A stretch of DNA of 19,132 nucleotides from positions 1 to 19,132 of the forward strand of contig JAEZSL010000133.1 in NCBI GenBank assembly GCA_023443925.1. Reading direction: 5' to 3'. Made by a program: the position numbers and the translations under genes. Shown here piece by piece: positions 8,214 through 15,159 of the stretch. Numbering within the stretch: the first letter of the stretch is position 1; every line of letters begins with the position of its first letter. Origin of the DNA: Bacillota bacterium (GTDB taxonomy: Bacteria; Bacillota_A; Clostridia; Lachnospirales; Lachnospiraceae). A model generated the notes under the pieces. That model did no database searches. It was not told the DNA's origin and saw only the letters and a program-made list of their open reading frames with translations.

Positions 8214-10733
8214 ATGTTTTCAGAAAAAAGAAAATTAGTAATAGAGAAACAGTTCCGGCAGTTATTAGAAGAACTGCCGGTATTGGAGAAAGAGTTGGTC
8301 CGGTTTCATGAACTTGAAGCGGATACTGCACTGGCAATGAAATATTTATATACCACCATGCCCTTTAGTGATATTGGGAATTATTCCTTTGATACTTTTT
8401 TGGATTATGCCAGCCACGGAATCTATCTTTGGAAACATGGGGCTTACCGTAAGGAGATTCCGGAAGCTGTCTTCTTAAATTATATATTATACCATCGCAT
8501 TAATGAGGAGGAGATCCTGCCCTGCCGGTCTTTCTTTTATGAACAGTTAAAAAGAAGGACGGAAGGACTTACTATGAAAGAAGCCATATTAGAAGTGAAT
8601 TACTGGTGTGCGGAGGAAGCAGCCTACCGCTCCACCGATGCAAGAACCGCCGCACCGGTTACAGTATACAACTGCGGTTATGGCAGATGCGGGGAGGAAT
8701 CCACTTTTACGGTCAGTGCCCTGCGTTGTATTGGAATTCCGGCAAGACAGGTATATGCACCCAGATGGTCACACTGCGATGATAATCATGCCTGGGTTGA
8801 AGTCTGGTGTGACGGCAGCTGGTATTTTCTCGGAGCCTGTGAACCGGAGGAAATATTAAATAAGGGATGGTTTAACAGTGCCTCTTCCAGAGCGATGCTG
8901 ATTCATTCCAGATGTTTTGACTTTATAGGTGTAGACGAAATAACTGATAAAAAAGAGCTAATCGGTATAGACGAAATAACCAATGGAGAAGAAATTATCG
9001 GGCGGGAAGGAATGGTAACCATGTTAAACCAGCTTGGCAGATATGCGAAGACGGAAACGGTTACCGTTAGGGTAATAGATTCTTATGGACATGCGGTTAA
9101 GGATTGCAGAGTTGAGTTCCAGATAATGAACTATTCGGAGTTTTATACCCTGGCAATTATAAGAACTAATGAAAACGGTATGGCGTCATTTACCACAGGA
9201 CTGGGCAGTTTGAATATCCATGTAAACTCAAATGACAAGGAGTCGGGTCTGCTTATCGATACCAGGGTACAAAGAGAGGCGGTTATAACGATAAAGGACA
9301 TGAGCGGCCCGGAAAATAGCTGGCATGCCTTTGATATGATAGCTCCCGTTGACAGCCCGGTGAATAACCGGATGCCAACCCAGCTACAAAAGATAGCGGG
9401 AGAAAAAAGATATTCCAGGGCTGTTACAAAAAGACTGGATAAAATAAAGGATATCCGCAATAAGGACATAGATAAATTCTTAAATTCTAATCCGAGCCAT
9501 AAAGTTTTGAAAGAAAAACTGTTAAGTGTCTTAACCGTAAAAGACCAGTGTGACATGAGTGCAGACATTCTGGAAGAGCATTTTAGATATGCCCTGCCTT
9601 ATAAAGATACTCTTTCTTCTTCCTATAATGAAGAAATATTTCTGAAATACCTGTTAAATCCCAGGATTCAGAATGAACCGATTTATAAATACCGCAGCTG
9701 TATCAATGAGTACTTTACAGAGTTACAAAAAGAAGAGTTTAAAAGTATGCCAACACGAATCTGGAACTATATTGATACAAAGATACGCAGCTGTGAAAAA
9801 AGAGAACATCCGGGACTGGTGACAACCCCACTTGGCTGTTTTAAGACCGGTACCGGCAGTATACAGTCAAAGCATATTTTATTTGTGGCGATTGCAAGAA
9901 CTTTAGGTATTCCAGCCAGGCTTGCAGCAGAAGACGGCTCTATGGAATACTGGAGTGAAGGCGAATTCCATCCGGTTTTAGAGTGCGTAAGCGGTACTTC
10001 TTCCCTCGAACTTGAAGCGGGTGATGATAAGATATCCTGGATTTATTATCAGAATTATACGGTCGGGCAGTATGTAAACGGTTCTTATGCCACACTGGGA
10101 CTTGACGGAGCAGAGTTTGTTAACGGTAAGTTAAAGCTTTCCTTAAAACCGGGGAAATACCGGATACTTACTTCAAACCGGCTTCCAAACGGCAATATCT
10201 TCGCCAATGAGTATAAACTGACTCTTAAGACAGGTGAAGATAAAACCGTACGACTCTCCTTAAGAGATGCAAAGCTGTCCGACATGCTTGAGAATATTTC
10301 CGTGCATGATTTTACACTAAGTCAGGAAGATGGAAAAACAGTAACCGGCAGCAGTTTGACAAAGAACGGTAAGAGAATACTAATCTGGCTGGAAGAGGGG
10401 AAAGAGCCAACGGAACATATATTAAATGAACTACTGGAGAGAAAAAAAGAGTTCAGGGAATTTACAGGGCAGCTGAATTTTATAGTACGCAGTAAAGCTT
10501 CTCTTGCAGATCTGTCAATCTCCAAAGTCCTGCAGACATTTCCCGGTGTAATAATCCTGTTTGATGATTTTCAGGAAAATGTCCGGACTTTAGGCCGGAG
10601 ATTATATGTGGATCCGGATAAGCTTCCTCTTATTGTGGTCACCAGTAAGGAATTAAACGGAATCTATGCCGCCAGCGGTTATAATGTAGGAACCGGAGAT
10701 TTGCTTTTGCGGTTATTAAAGGAAGAGGTTTGA
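8214..10733 (+). CDS. Large transglutaminase-like protein with duplicated fold and thioredoxin-like C-terminus
   Basis: An 839-residue protein with no signal peptide or membrane segment, so cytoplasmic. Residues about 40-220 form a helical region and a transglutaminase-like core: Cys159 in GRCGEES and His192 in DNHAWVEVW. This resembles the papain-like core of peptide:N-glycanases (GRCGEW, DHVW). The usual third catalytic Asp is replaced by Gly207 in FLGACEPE. Residues about 280-360 look like a beta-sandwich domain (VTVRVIDSYGHAVKDCRVEF). Residues about 450-590 repeat the first module in degenerate form: YNEEIFLKYLLNPRI mirrors EAVFLNYILYHRI, and LGIPAR recurs, but the catalytic Cys position is Ile550. 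A second beta domain (about 620-685) and a thioredoxin-like tail (about 715-839, no CXXC) follow. Similar multi-domain proteins exist in gut bacteria; substrate and reaction are unknown. GGAGAGGTGA precedes the ATG, and cutC ends 51 bases upstream. Confidence 0.82.
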   Translation: MFSEKRKLVIEKQFRQLLEELPVLEKELVRFHELEADTALAMKYLYTTMPFSDIGNYSFDTFLDYASHGIYLWKHGAYRKEIPEAVFLNYILYHRINEEEILPCRSFFYEQLKRRTEGLTMKEAILEVNYWCAEEAAYRSTDARTAAPVTVYNCGYGRCGEESTFTVSALRCIGIPARQVYAPRWSHCDDNHAWVEVWCDGSWYFLGACEPEEILNKGWFNSASSRAMLIHSRCFDFIGVDEITDKKELIGIDEITNGEEIIGREGMVTMLNQLGRYAKTETVTVRVIDSYGHAVKDCRVEFQIMNYSEFYTLAIIRTNENGMASFTTGLGSLNIHVNSNDKESGLLIDTRVQREAVITIKDMSGPENSWHAFDMIAPVDSPVNNRMPTQLQKIAGEKRYSRAVTKRLDKIKDIRNKDIDKFLNSNPSHKVLKEKLLSVLTVKDQCDMSADILEEHFRYALPYKDTLSSSYNEEIFLKYLLNPRIQNEPIYKYRSCINEYFTELQKEEFKSMPTRIWNYIDTKIRSCEKREHPGLVTTPLGCFKTGTGSIQSKHILFVAIARTLGIPARLAAEDGSMEYWSEGEFHPVLECVSGTSSLELEAGDDKISWIYYQNYTVGQYVNGSYATLGLDGAEFVNGKLKLSLKPGKYRILTSNRLPNGNIFANEYKLTLKTGEDKTVRLSLRDAKLSDMLENISVHDFTLSQEDGKTVTGSSLTKNGKRILIWLEEGKEPTEHILNELLERKKEFREFTGQLNFIVRSKASLADLSISKVLQTFPGVIILFDDFQENVRTLGRRLYVDPDKLPLIVVTSKELNGIYAASGYNVGTGDLLLRLLKEEV
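8925..8996 (+). repeat. 36-base in-frame tandem duplication inside the transglutaminase-like gene
   Basis: Two adjacent 36-base units encode IGVDEITDKKEL and IGIDEITNGEEI (residues 238-261), with a third IG beginning after them. By eye 26 of 36 bases match. The repeat sits between the first transglutaminase core and the first beta domain, probably in a loop or linker. Confidence 0.8.
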
Positions 10734-11027
10734 GTTTCATACGGGAACTCTTAAGTATCGTCTGGTTTCATATTCTGCAGTTGATAAAGAGTAATCTTTT
10801 TTATTGTGTACTAAGTAGTAACATCCTTTAATAAATTATTTTAATCCCGATGCCAATACATATTTATCCTTATATTTACGAAAACTATTCATGTGGTGAT
10901 AAGACTTAAAGTAAATATAAAGGATAGAAAGGATGCCGCAGATGAATTCTTTCACCTGCTATATTTGTTTCACATATTATTCTGTGGCAGTATCCCAGAC
11001 TGGTCTGGGATATGTATGGGTGTAAAT
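10734..11027 (+). other. Gene-free stretch after the transglutaminase-like gene
   Basis: No coding region is supported here. A weak hairpin aaaga-gtaa-tcttt (10786-10799) followed by a short T-run could be a poor terminator for the DeoR-pepA-cutC operon. An open frame from GTG 10893 runs into the small gene downstream, but has no ribosome binding site and uses poor codons, so it is treated as untranslated leader. Confidence 0.4.
10991..11012. promoter_or_regulatory. 22-base palindrome, possible operator
   Basis: The arms tatcccagac (10991-11000) and gtctgggata (11003-11012) are perfect inverted repeats around a 2-base centre. The centre is too short for an RNA loop at full pairing, which favours a dimeric protein binding site, although a partial RNA hairpin is possible. 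It lies just upstream of the possible 48-residue gene. Confidence 0.45.
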
Positions 11028-11174
11028 ATGGATAAATCTAAAAAAGAGAAACAGCAGCAAAAAAAGGAACATGAGAAATTCAACAATATTACAAATAAGA
11101 TCAAGGTTGAAAACCAGAATCAGACCCATAATGTGGTGGAAGAAGGGATTGGACCGATCAATCAAAAGAGATAG
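11028..11174 (+). CDS. Possible small basic hydrophilic protein of unknown function
   Basis: A 48-residue reading frame beginning MDKSKKEKQQQKKEHEKFNN and ending IGPINQKR. It is rich in Lys, Gln, Asn and Glu, without hydrophobic segments, and its N-terminal half is probably helical. Reasons to take it as real are the protein-like composition and the strong terminator whose stem starts at its stop codon. Against it, the ribosome binding site is weak (tatgggtg, about seven bases upstream of ATG 11028). An alternative ATG at 11016 would add four residues. The frame stays open back to GTG 10893, but that part looks non-coding. I do not recognise the family. Confidence 0.45.
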   Translation: MDKSKKEKQQQKKEHEKFNNITNKIKVENQNQTHNVVEEGIGPINQKR

Positions 11175-11272
11175 CATTCTTAGAAATAATGAATTGACCC
11201 CAAAAGTTAGGTAGAGAAAAATCTAACTTTTGGGAGGTCACATCACAACTTTAAGGGTGCTATCTCTTTTTT
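11164..11272 (+). terminator. Strong intrinsic terminator with an insertion-like loop
   Basis: The left arm 11164-11182 (aaaagagatagcattctta) pairs without a gap with 11252-11270 (taagggtgctatctctttt), giving 19 pairs including two G-T wobbles. One or two more pairs are possible inward. A run of six T ends the element at 11267-11272. The 69-base loop is unusually long and is nearly filled by a separate inverted-repeat element. The stop codon of the small gene (11172-11174) lies within the left arm. Confidence 0.8.
11190..11245. mobile_element. IS3-like terminal inverted repeats joined with no transposase (miniature or deletion remnant)
   Basis: The left end 11190-11210 begins TG and contains TGACCCCAAAAGTTAG. 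The right end 11223-11245 contains CTAACTTTTGGGAGGTCA and ends CA. The reverse complement of the right end matches the left except for a 2-base insertion and two changes near the tip. This TGACCCC-AAAAGTTAG form is typical of IS3-family (IS150-like) ends. Only 12 bases (11211-11222) separate the ends, so no transposase fits. No clean target-site duplication is visible. Confidence 0.55.
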
Positions 11273-11401
11273 AGGATAGAACTCCGGATCTTCTTCATAA
11301 CTCTAAGCCTCCTTCCTGTTATTTTACAGTTAAATTCTGAGCAGCTCTGCCAGAGTGCGTGAAAGGTTCTGAAAGAGTTAAATGAAGGCCGGAGGAACAA
11401 T

Positions 11402-11458
11402 ACCTAAAGAGTACGAAAAGATTACAAAAAGGTGTAGTTAGCTAGATACTCTTTAGGT
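11402..11458. repeat. 12-bp perfect inverted repeat
   Basis: Arms acctaaagagta (11402-11413) and tactctttaggt (11447-11458) are perfect reverse complements with a 33-base loop. No T-tract follows, so a classical terminator is unlikely. A cis-acting RNA hairpin or the scar of a mobile element is possible. Confidence 0.45.
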
Positions 11459-11481
11459 TTGGAGAATAATAAAGAATTAGC

Positions 11482-11493
11482 GCAAACGGTTGC
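11482..11493. promoter_or_regulatory. Upstream LacI-family operator candidate
   Basis: GCAAACGGTTGC has the pseudo-palindromic form with a central CG seen in LacI/GalR-family operators. It matches the site at 11630-11641 in 10 of 12 positions. It lies about 100 bases upstream of the -35 box, which would suit a DNA-looping auxiliary operator. Confidence 0.6.
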
Positions 11494-11592
11494 TCAAAAT
11501 AGAAAATAATCAAATCTAAAATTGTAAAAATGATATTTTAATTGTAAAAAATACATAAAAAAATAATTATTATAGCATATATTATATAAATA

Positions 11593-11621
11593 TTGACAGA
11601 AATTCATCCGGGTGTTAAGAT
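11593..11621 (+). promoter_or_regulatory. SigA-type promoter of the LacI-type regulator and sugar operon
   Basis: A perfect -35 box TTGACA (11593-11598), a 17-base spacer and a near-consensus -10 box TAAGAT (11616-11621) lie in AT-rich DNA. The predicted transcription start near 11628 is followed at once by the operator at 11630. Confidence 0.8.
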
Positions 11622-11629
11622 ATATTTAG

Positions 11630-11641
11630 GCAACCGATTGC
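11630..11641. promoter_or_regulatory. Primary LacI-family operator overlapping the transcription start
   Basis: GCAACCGATTGC lies directly downstream of the predicted transcription start and 19 bases before the ATG of the regulator. A repressor bound here would block initiation, so the regulator probably represses its own operon. Confidence 0.65.
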
Positions 11642-11660
11642 ACAAGAAAGAGGTATTTTA

Positions 11661-12680
11661 ATGTACGATAGCGACAAAATAAGAGCAGCAAAAAACATTA
11701 CTATTGGTGATATTGCCAGAGATTTAGGACTTTCCAAATCTACTATTTCCAGAGCTATCTCAGGAAAAGGCAGAATCAGTGAAGCCACAATGTTAAAAGT
11801 GCAGGATTATATCAGACAGCACAATTATAAGCCCAATGCCATAGCCAAGGGATTAGCCCAGTCTAAAACTTATAATATTGGTGTTGTCCTGCCGGCGGAT
11901 GCGAATCTTATTGAGATACCATTTTTTCAAGGTTGCTTGATGGGCATCTGTGAAGAAGCAGCAGGCCAGGATTATGATGTGGTTGTTACCATGATCAAAG
12001 AAGATGACATCACCTTTCTGCAAAGACTGGTAAATAACCAAAAGGTAGACGGCGTTATTTTAACCAGATCATTGCTAAATGATATTCCGGCCAATTATCT
12101 GAAAGGCTCGGGAATACCTTTTGTGGTGATTGGTTCCTGCGAAGATGATGAAATCATTCAGGTTGACAATGACCATATTGCAGGCTGCTGTGAATTAACC
12201 TCGATAATGCTGATATCCGGCTGTCACTCGCTGGCATTTTTGGCAGGCAATCAGAATCATATTGTAAACCGGAACCGTTATGCCGGGTTTATGAAAGCCT
12301 TTCAGGATTTGAAAGTTAGTATGAACGACAGTATAGTTTTTCTTGACATGAATAATAACATATTAATTGACCGTGCTGTAAAGTCTGTTATGGATCGGCA
12401 TATAGACTGTATCCTCTGTTCTGACGATTTAATATGTACCAGAGTGCTTACCACACTGAATGCCGGTAATTATACCATCCCGGATGATGTAAAGGTTGCT
12501 TCGTTTTACAACAATGCACATTTGGATAGCTATAATCCGCCAATCACAGCACTAAGTATTGATCCAAAAGAATTAGGAATTGCCGCAGCAAAGAGATTAA
12601 TTGACAAAATATCCGGTATAACCGGAATTCCAAAGACCTGGGTTAATTATGAAATTGTGCTGAAAAGATCCACCAAGTAA
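11661..12680 (+). CDS. LacI-family transcriptional regulator
   Basis: A 339-residue repressor-type protein. The N-terminus holds the LacI helix-turn-helix (residues about 13-33: ITIGDIARDLGLSKSTISRAI) and the hinge segment NYKPNAIAKGLA. A periplasmic-binding-protein-like sensor domain follows (YNIGVVLPAD, then VDGVILTRS, FVVIGSC, FLAGNQNHIVNRNRYAGF, IDCILCSDDLICTRVL). AAGAGG at 11648-11653 precedes the ATG by seven bases. It is the first gene of a sugar importer and GH35 cluster, and its promoter carries two matching operators, so it most likely represses this cluster and itself. The likely inducer is a galactoside or a product of its cleavage (inference). Confidence 0.93.
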   Translation: MYDSDKIRAAKNITIGDIARDLGLSKSTISRAISGKGRISEATMLKVQDYIRQHNYKPNAIAKGLAQSKTYNIGVVLPADANLIEIPFFQGCLMGICEEAAGQDYDVVVTMIKEDDITFLQRLVNNQKVDGVILTRSLLNDIPANYLKGSGIPFVVIGSCEDDEIIQVDNDHIAGCCELTSIMLISGCHSLAFLAGNQNHIVNRNRYAGFMKAFQDLKVSMNDSIVFLDMNNNILIDRAVKSVMDRHIDCILCSDDLICTRVLTTLNAGNYTIPDDVKVASFYNNAHLDSYNPPITALSIDPKELGIAAAKRLIDKISGITGIPKTWVNYEIVLKRSTK

Positions 12681-12687
12681 CAAGTAT

Positions 12688-12700
12688 TTCGTTTTACGAA
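12688..12700. repeat. Short inverted repeat between regulator and sugar-binding protein genes
   Basis: The arms ttcgt (12688-12692) and acgaa (12696-12700) flank a 3-base loop in the 58-base gap. The stem is only five pairs and is followed by AT-rich DNA. It may be a weak intercistronic hairpin or have no function. Confidence 0.3.
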
Positions 12701-12738
12701 GGTAATTAAAAAACTTTATAATGCTTAGGAGGTAATTT

Positions 12739-14082
12739 ATGAAGAAATTTCTATCTTGCTTATTGGTTTTGGTTATGACAGTAGCTTTAACAGCGTGCGG
12801 TTCAGGTAAGAAAGAAGGTCCGGCAGCAACCAACGGGGGCAAAACCGCTGAAAATGGGGAGACGGCGGCCACAACTTCAGACGGCGGCAACACTCTGACA
12901 GTCTGGTGCTGGGATCCTGCATTTAATATCTATGCTATGCAGGAAGCAGAGAAGGTGTATCAAAAAACGAATCCTGATTTTAAATTAAACATTATTGAAA
13001 CTCCATGGGATGATGTGCAGACGAAACTCACTACAGCTGCATCCTCCGGTGATCTTAGTACTTTACCTGACATTTTCCTGATGCAGGACAATGCGTTCCA
13101 GAAAAATTATACCAATTTTCCGGAAGTGTTTGTAGATTTAACAGATTCAGGTATTGCCTTTGATTCTTTTGCACAGGCAAAAGTGGCATACTCGGTTGTT
13201 GGCGGTAAGAATTACGGTGTTCCTTTTGATAATGGTACCGCGATTAACTGTCTGAGAACCGATGTATTGGAACAGGCCGGTTATACCATCAAAGATTTCA
13301 CCGATATTACATGGGATAAATACATAGAGCTTGGCAAAGATGTTCTGGCAAAAACAAAGCTGCCTTTACTTTCAGGTCAGGCAGGTTCTCCGGACTTAAT
13401 TATGGAAATGCTTCAGTCCGCCGGAGAAAGTTTATTTAAAGAAGACGGGACACCTAATATTGTTGGGAACCAGGCTTTAAATGAAGCAATCCGTGTATAT
13501 ACGTCTTTAGTAAAAGAAGGTATTTTAGTCGAAGTAAATGACTGGGATCAGTATATTGGAACTTTCACCAACGGAACCGTTGCAGGTACTATTAACGGCT
13601 GTTGGATTCTGGCTTCCGTACAGACTGCCGCTGACCAGTCCGGTAAGTGGGCTTTAACAAATGTACCTGCTTTAAATGCTGTTCCGAAGGCAACCAACTA
13701 TACCAACAACGGCGGTTCCAGCTGGGCAGTCACTACAAACAGCAAAAATCCTGACTTAGCGAAAGATTTCCTGTCCAAGACCTTTGCCGGAAGTGTTGAA
13801 TTATACGAAACCATACTTCCTTCCTCCGGTGCTCTTGCAACTTATTTACCAGCAGGAGAGAGTGATGTATACTCAAAACCCTCCGATTTCTTCGGCGGTC
13901 AGGCAATCTATTCTGATATAACTACTTTTGCGGGTAAAGTGCCCAGCAATATAACCGGTGTTTATTACTATGAAGCAAGAGATGCTGTCGGAGTAGCTTT
14001 GACAAACGTAGTTGGCGGTGCAGATCTGGAAGCGGAACTTAAGAATGCAGAAGACACCGTTAAATTCCAAATGGGACAATAG
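12739..14082 (+). CDS. Sugar ABC transporter substrate-binding lipoprotein (family 1)
   Basis: A 447-residue extracellular sugar-binding protein anchored to the membrane. The signal peptide runs MKKFLSCLLVLVMTVALTAC with lipobox LTAC and lipidated Cys20. A Gly/Thr/Ala-rich linker (about 21-50) precedes the mature domain, which starts NTLTVWCWDPAFN. Family 1 features include TLPDIFLMQDNAF, the NYGVPFDNGTAINCLRTDVLEQAGY segment in two parts, and SSWAVTTNSKNPDLAKDFL near the C-terminus. Proteins of this group bind oligosaccharides; the GH35 gene in the same operon points to a beta-galactoside. TAGGAGGT is spaced about six bases from the ATG. It is probably made in excess over the permeases because of the hairpin that follows. 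Confidence 0.93.
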   Translation: MKKFLSCLLVLVMTVALTACGSGKKEGPAATNGGKTAENGETAATTSDGGNTLTVWCWDPAFNIYAMQEAEKVYQKTNPDFKLNIIETPWDDVQTKLTTAASSGDLSTLPDIFLMQDNAFQKNYTNFPEVFVDLTDSGIAFDSFAQAKVAYSVVGGKNYGVPFDNGTAINCLRTDVLEQAGYTIKDFTDITWDKYIELGKDVLAKTKLPLLSGQAGSPDLIMEMLQSAGESLFKEDGTPNIVGNQALNEAIRVYTSLVKEGILVEVNDWDQYIGTFTNGTVAGTINGCWILASVQTAADQSGKWALTNVPALNAVPKATNYTNNGGSSWAVTTNSKNPDLAKDFLSKTFAGSVELYETILPSSGALATYLPAGESDVYSKPSDFFGGQAIYSDITTFAGKVPSNITGVYYYEARDAVGVALTNVVGGADLEAELKNAEDTVKFQMGQ

Positions 14083-14131
14083 TATTCAGAATACTGCTGT
14101 GGGTGTTTGATTACTTATGCAGATAGTAAAG

Positions 14132-14228
14132 GAGCTGCTGCGAAGCCTTAAGTCTATGTTGTATGCTTTCTGTTCATGTAGTTACATAAAGCAGGCTAAA
14201 CTTTAAGGTACTTGCGGCAGCTCTTTTT
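14132..14228 (+). terminator. Long attenuator-type terminator between binding-protein and permease genes
   Basis: gagctgctgc (14132-14141) pairs with gcggcagctc (14214-14223) with one G-T wobble. Pairing extends inward as aag/ctt and ccttaa/ttaagg, and a T-run follows (14224-14228). The loop holds a second hairpin, tgcttt (14164-14169) with aaagca (14188-14193). Partial termination would give more binding protein than permease. Confidence 0.75.
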
Positions 14229-14268
14229 GCATTAGAAATCCCCCCTGTCAGATTGGAGGAGGCTACGT

Positions 14269-15159
14269 ATGGAGAGCAAAAAGAAAAAAATAGGATTATC
14301 CAGGAGAAGGAATCTCATGGGCTGGATTTTCTTACTGCCGGCAGTTCTTTTGATCTGCTGGATGAGTTTTTACCCCATGATACGGGCACTTATTTTATCC
14401 TTTAGAACGGGTGTCGGTGTACACATGAAGTTTGCCGGGGGATACAATTATACCAGGATGCTGCAGGATAAAGTATTTATTCAGGCTTTATTGAATAACT
14501 TTGTTTATTTAATCATCCAGGTTCCTATCATGCTGCTTTTGGCATTGGGGCTGGCATCCATGCTTAATAATAAGAATTTGAAGTTTAAAGGTGTATTTCG
14601 TACTGCGATTTTTTTGCCCTGCGCCACTTCGCTGGTATCCTATGCAATTATCTTCCGGGCTTTGTTTGCCCTGGACGGGTTTGTAAATACCATGCTGCTA
14701 AAGGTCGGTTTTATCGATATGCCCATTAACTGGCTGGGAAATCCAACCACTGCTAAAATGGTAATCATAATAGCCCTGATCTGGAGATGGACCGGCTACA
14801 ATATGGTTTTTTATCTGGCAGGACTGCAGAATATTGAATATACCATTTATGAAGCTGCAAAAATTGACGGTGCCGGTCCCTTCCAACAGTTTGGCAGGAT
14901 TACCATACCATTGTTAAAACCCATGATTCTGTTAACGGCCATTATGTCGACCAATGGAACGCTGCAATTATTTGATGAGTCGGTGAATTTGACCAACGGC
15001 GGTCCAGCCAATGCCACCATTACCATGTCTCATTACATCTATAAAATGTCCTTTGAATATTCGCCTAACTTCGGATATTCCACGGCAATGTCATTTTTAG
15101 TACTGATTTTAGTTGCCGTATTGGCATTTATTCAGATGAAAGTAGGTGATAAGCGATGA
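14269..15159 (+). CDS. Sugar ABC transporter permease (MalF/LacF type)
   Basis: A 296-residue inner-membrane permease of the carbohydrate importer. The sequence shows a short basic N-terminus, a first helix near residues 18-38 and the typical NFVYLIIQVPIMLLLALGLA. The EAA loop reads YEAAKIDGAGPFQQFGRITIPLL, the coupling site for the ATPase. GGAGGAGG at 14255-14262 is a strong ribosome binding site. The gene lies after the attenuator and overlaps the next permease by four bases. It should form a heterodimer with that permease. Confidence 0.93.
   Translation: MESKKKKIGLSRRRNLMGWIFLLPAVLLICWMSFYPMIRALILSFRTGVGVHMKFAGGYNYTRMLQDKVFIQALLNNFVYLIIQVPIMLLLALGLASMLNNKNLKFKGVFRTAIFLPCATSLVSYAIIFRALFALDGFVNTMLLKVGFIDMPINWLGNPTTAKMVIIIALIWRWTGYNMVFYLAGLQNIEYTIYEAAKIDGAGPFQQFGRITIPLLKPMILLTAIMSTNGTLQLFDESVNLTNGGPANATITMSHYIYKMSFEYSPNFGYSTAMSFLVLILVAVLAFIQMKVGDKR

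Larger units (their letters stand above)
11273..11592. other. Gene-free regulatory stretch upstream of the LacI-type gene
   Basis: No coding region is supported. The stretch contains a 12-bp perfect inverted repeat acctaaagagta/tactctttaggt (11402-11413 with 11447-11458, loop 33) and the upstream LacI-type operator at 11482-11493. It then becomes very AT-rich (about 11500-11592) up to the -35 box. Confidence 0.5.

Noticed and set aside
10893..11027. 45-codon N-terminal extension of the small basic protein from GTG 10893
   Set aside because: No ribosome binding site, unrelated composition, and it would cover the 22-base palindrome; treated as untranslated.
12717..12722. Perfect TATAAT before the sugar-binding protein gene
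   Set aside because: No -35 box at suitable spacing, and transcription would begin within the ribosome binding site; the gene is better explained by the promoter at 11593.
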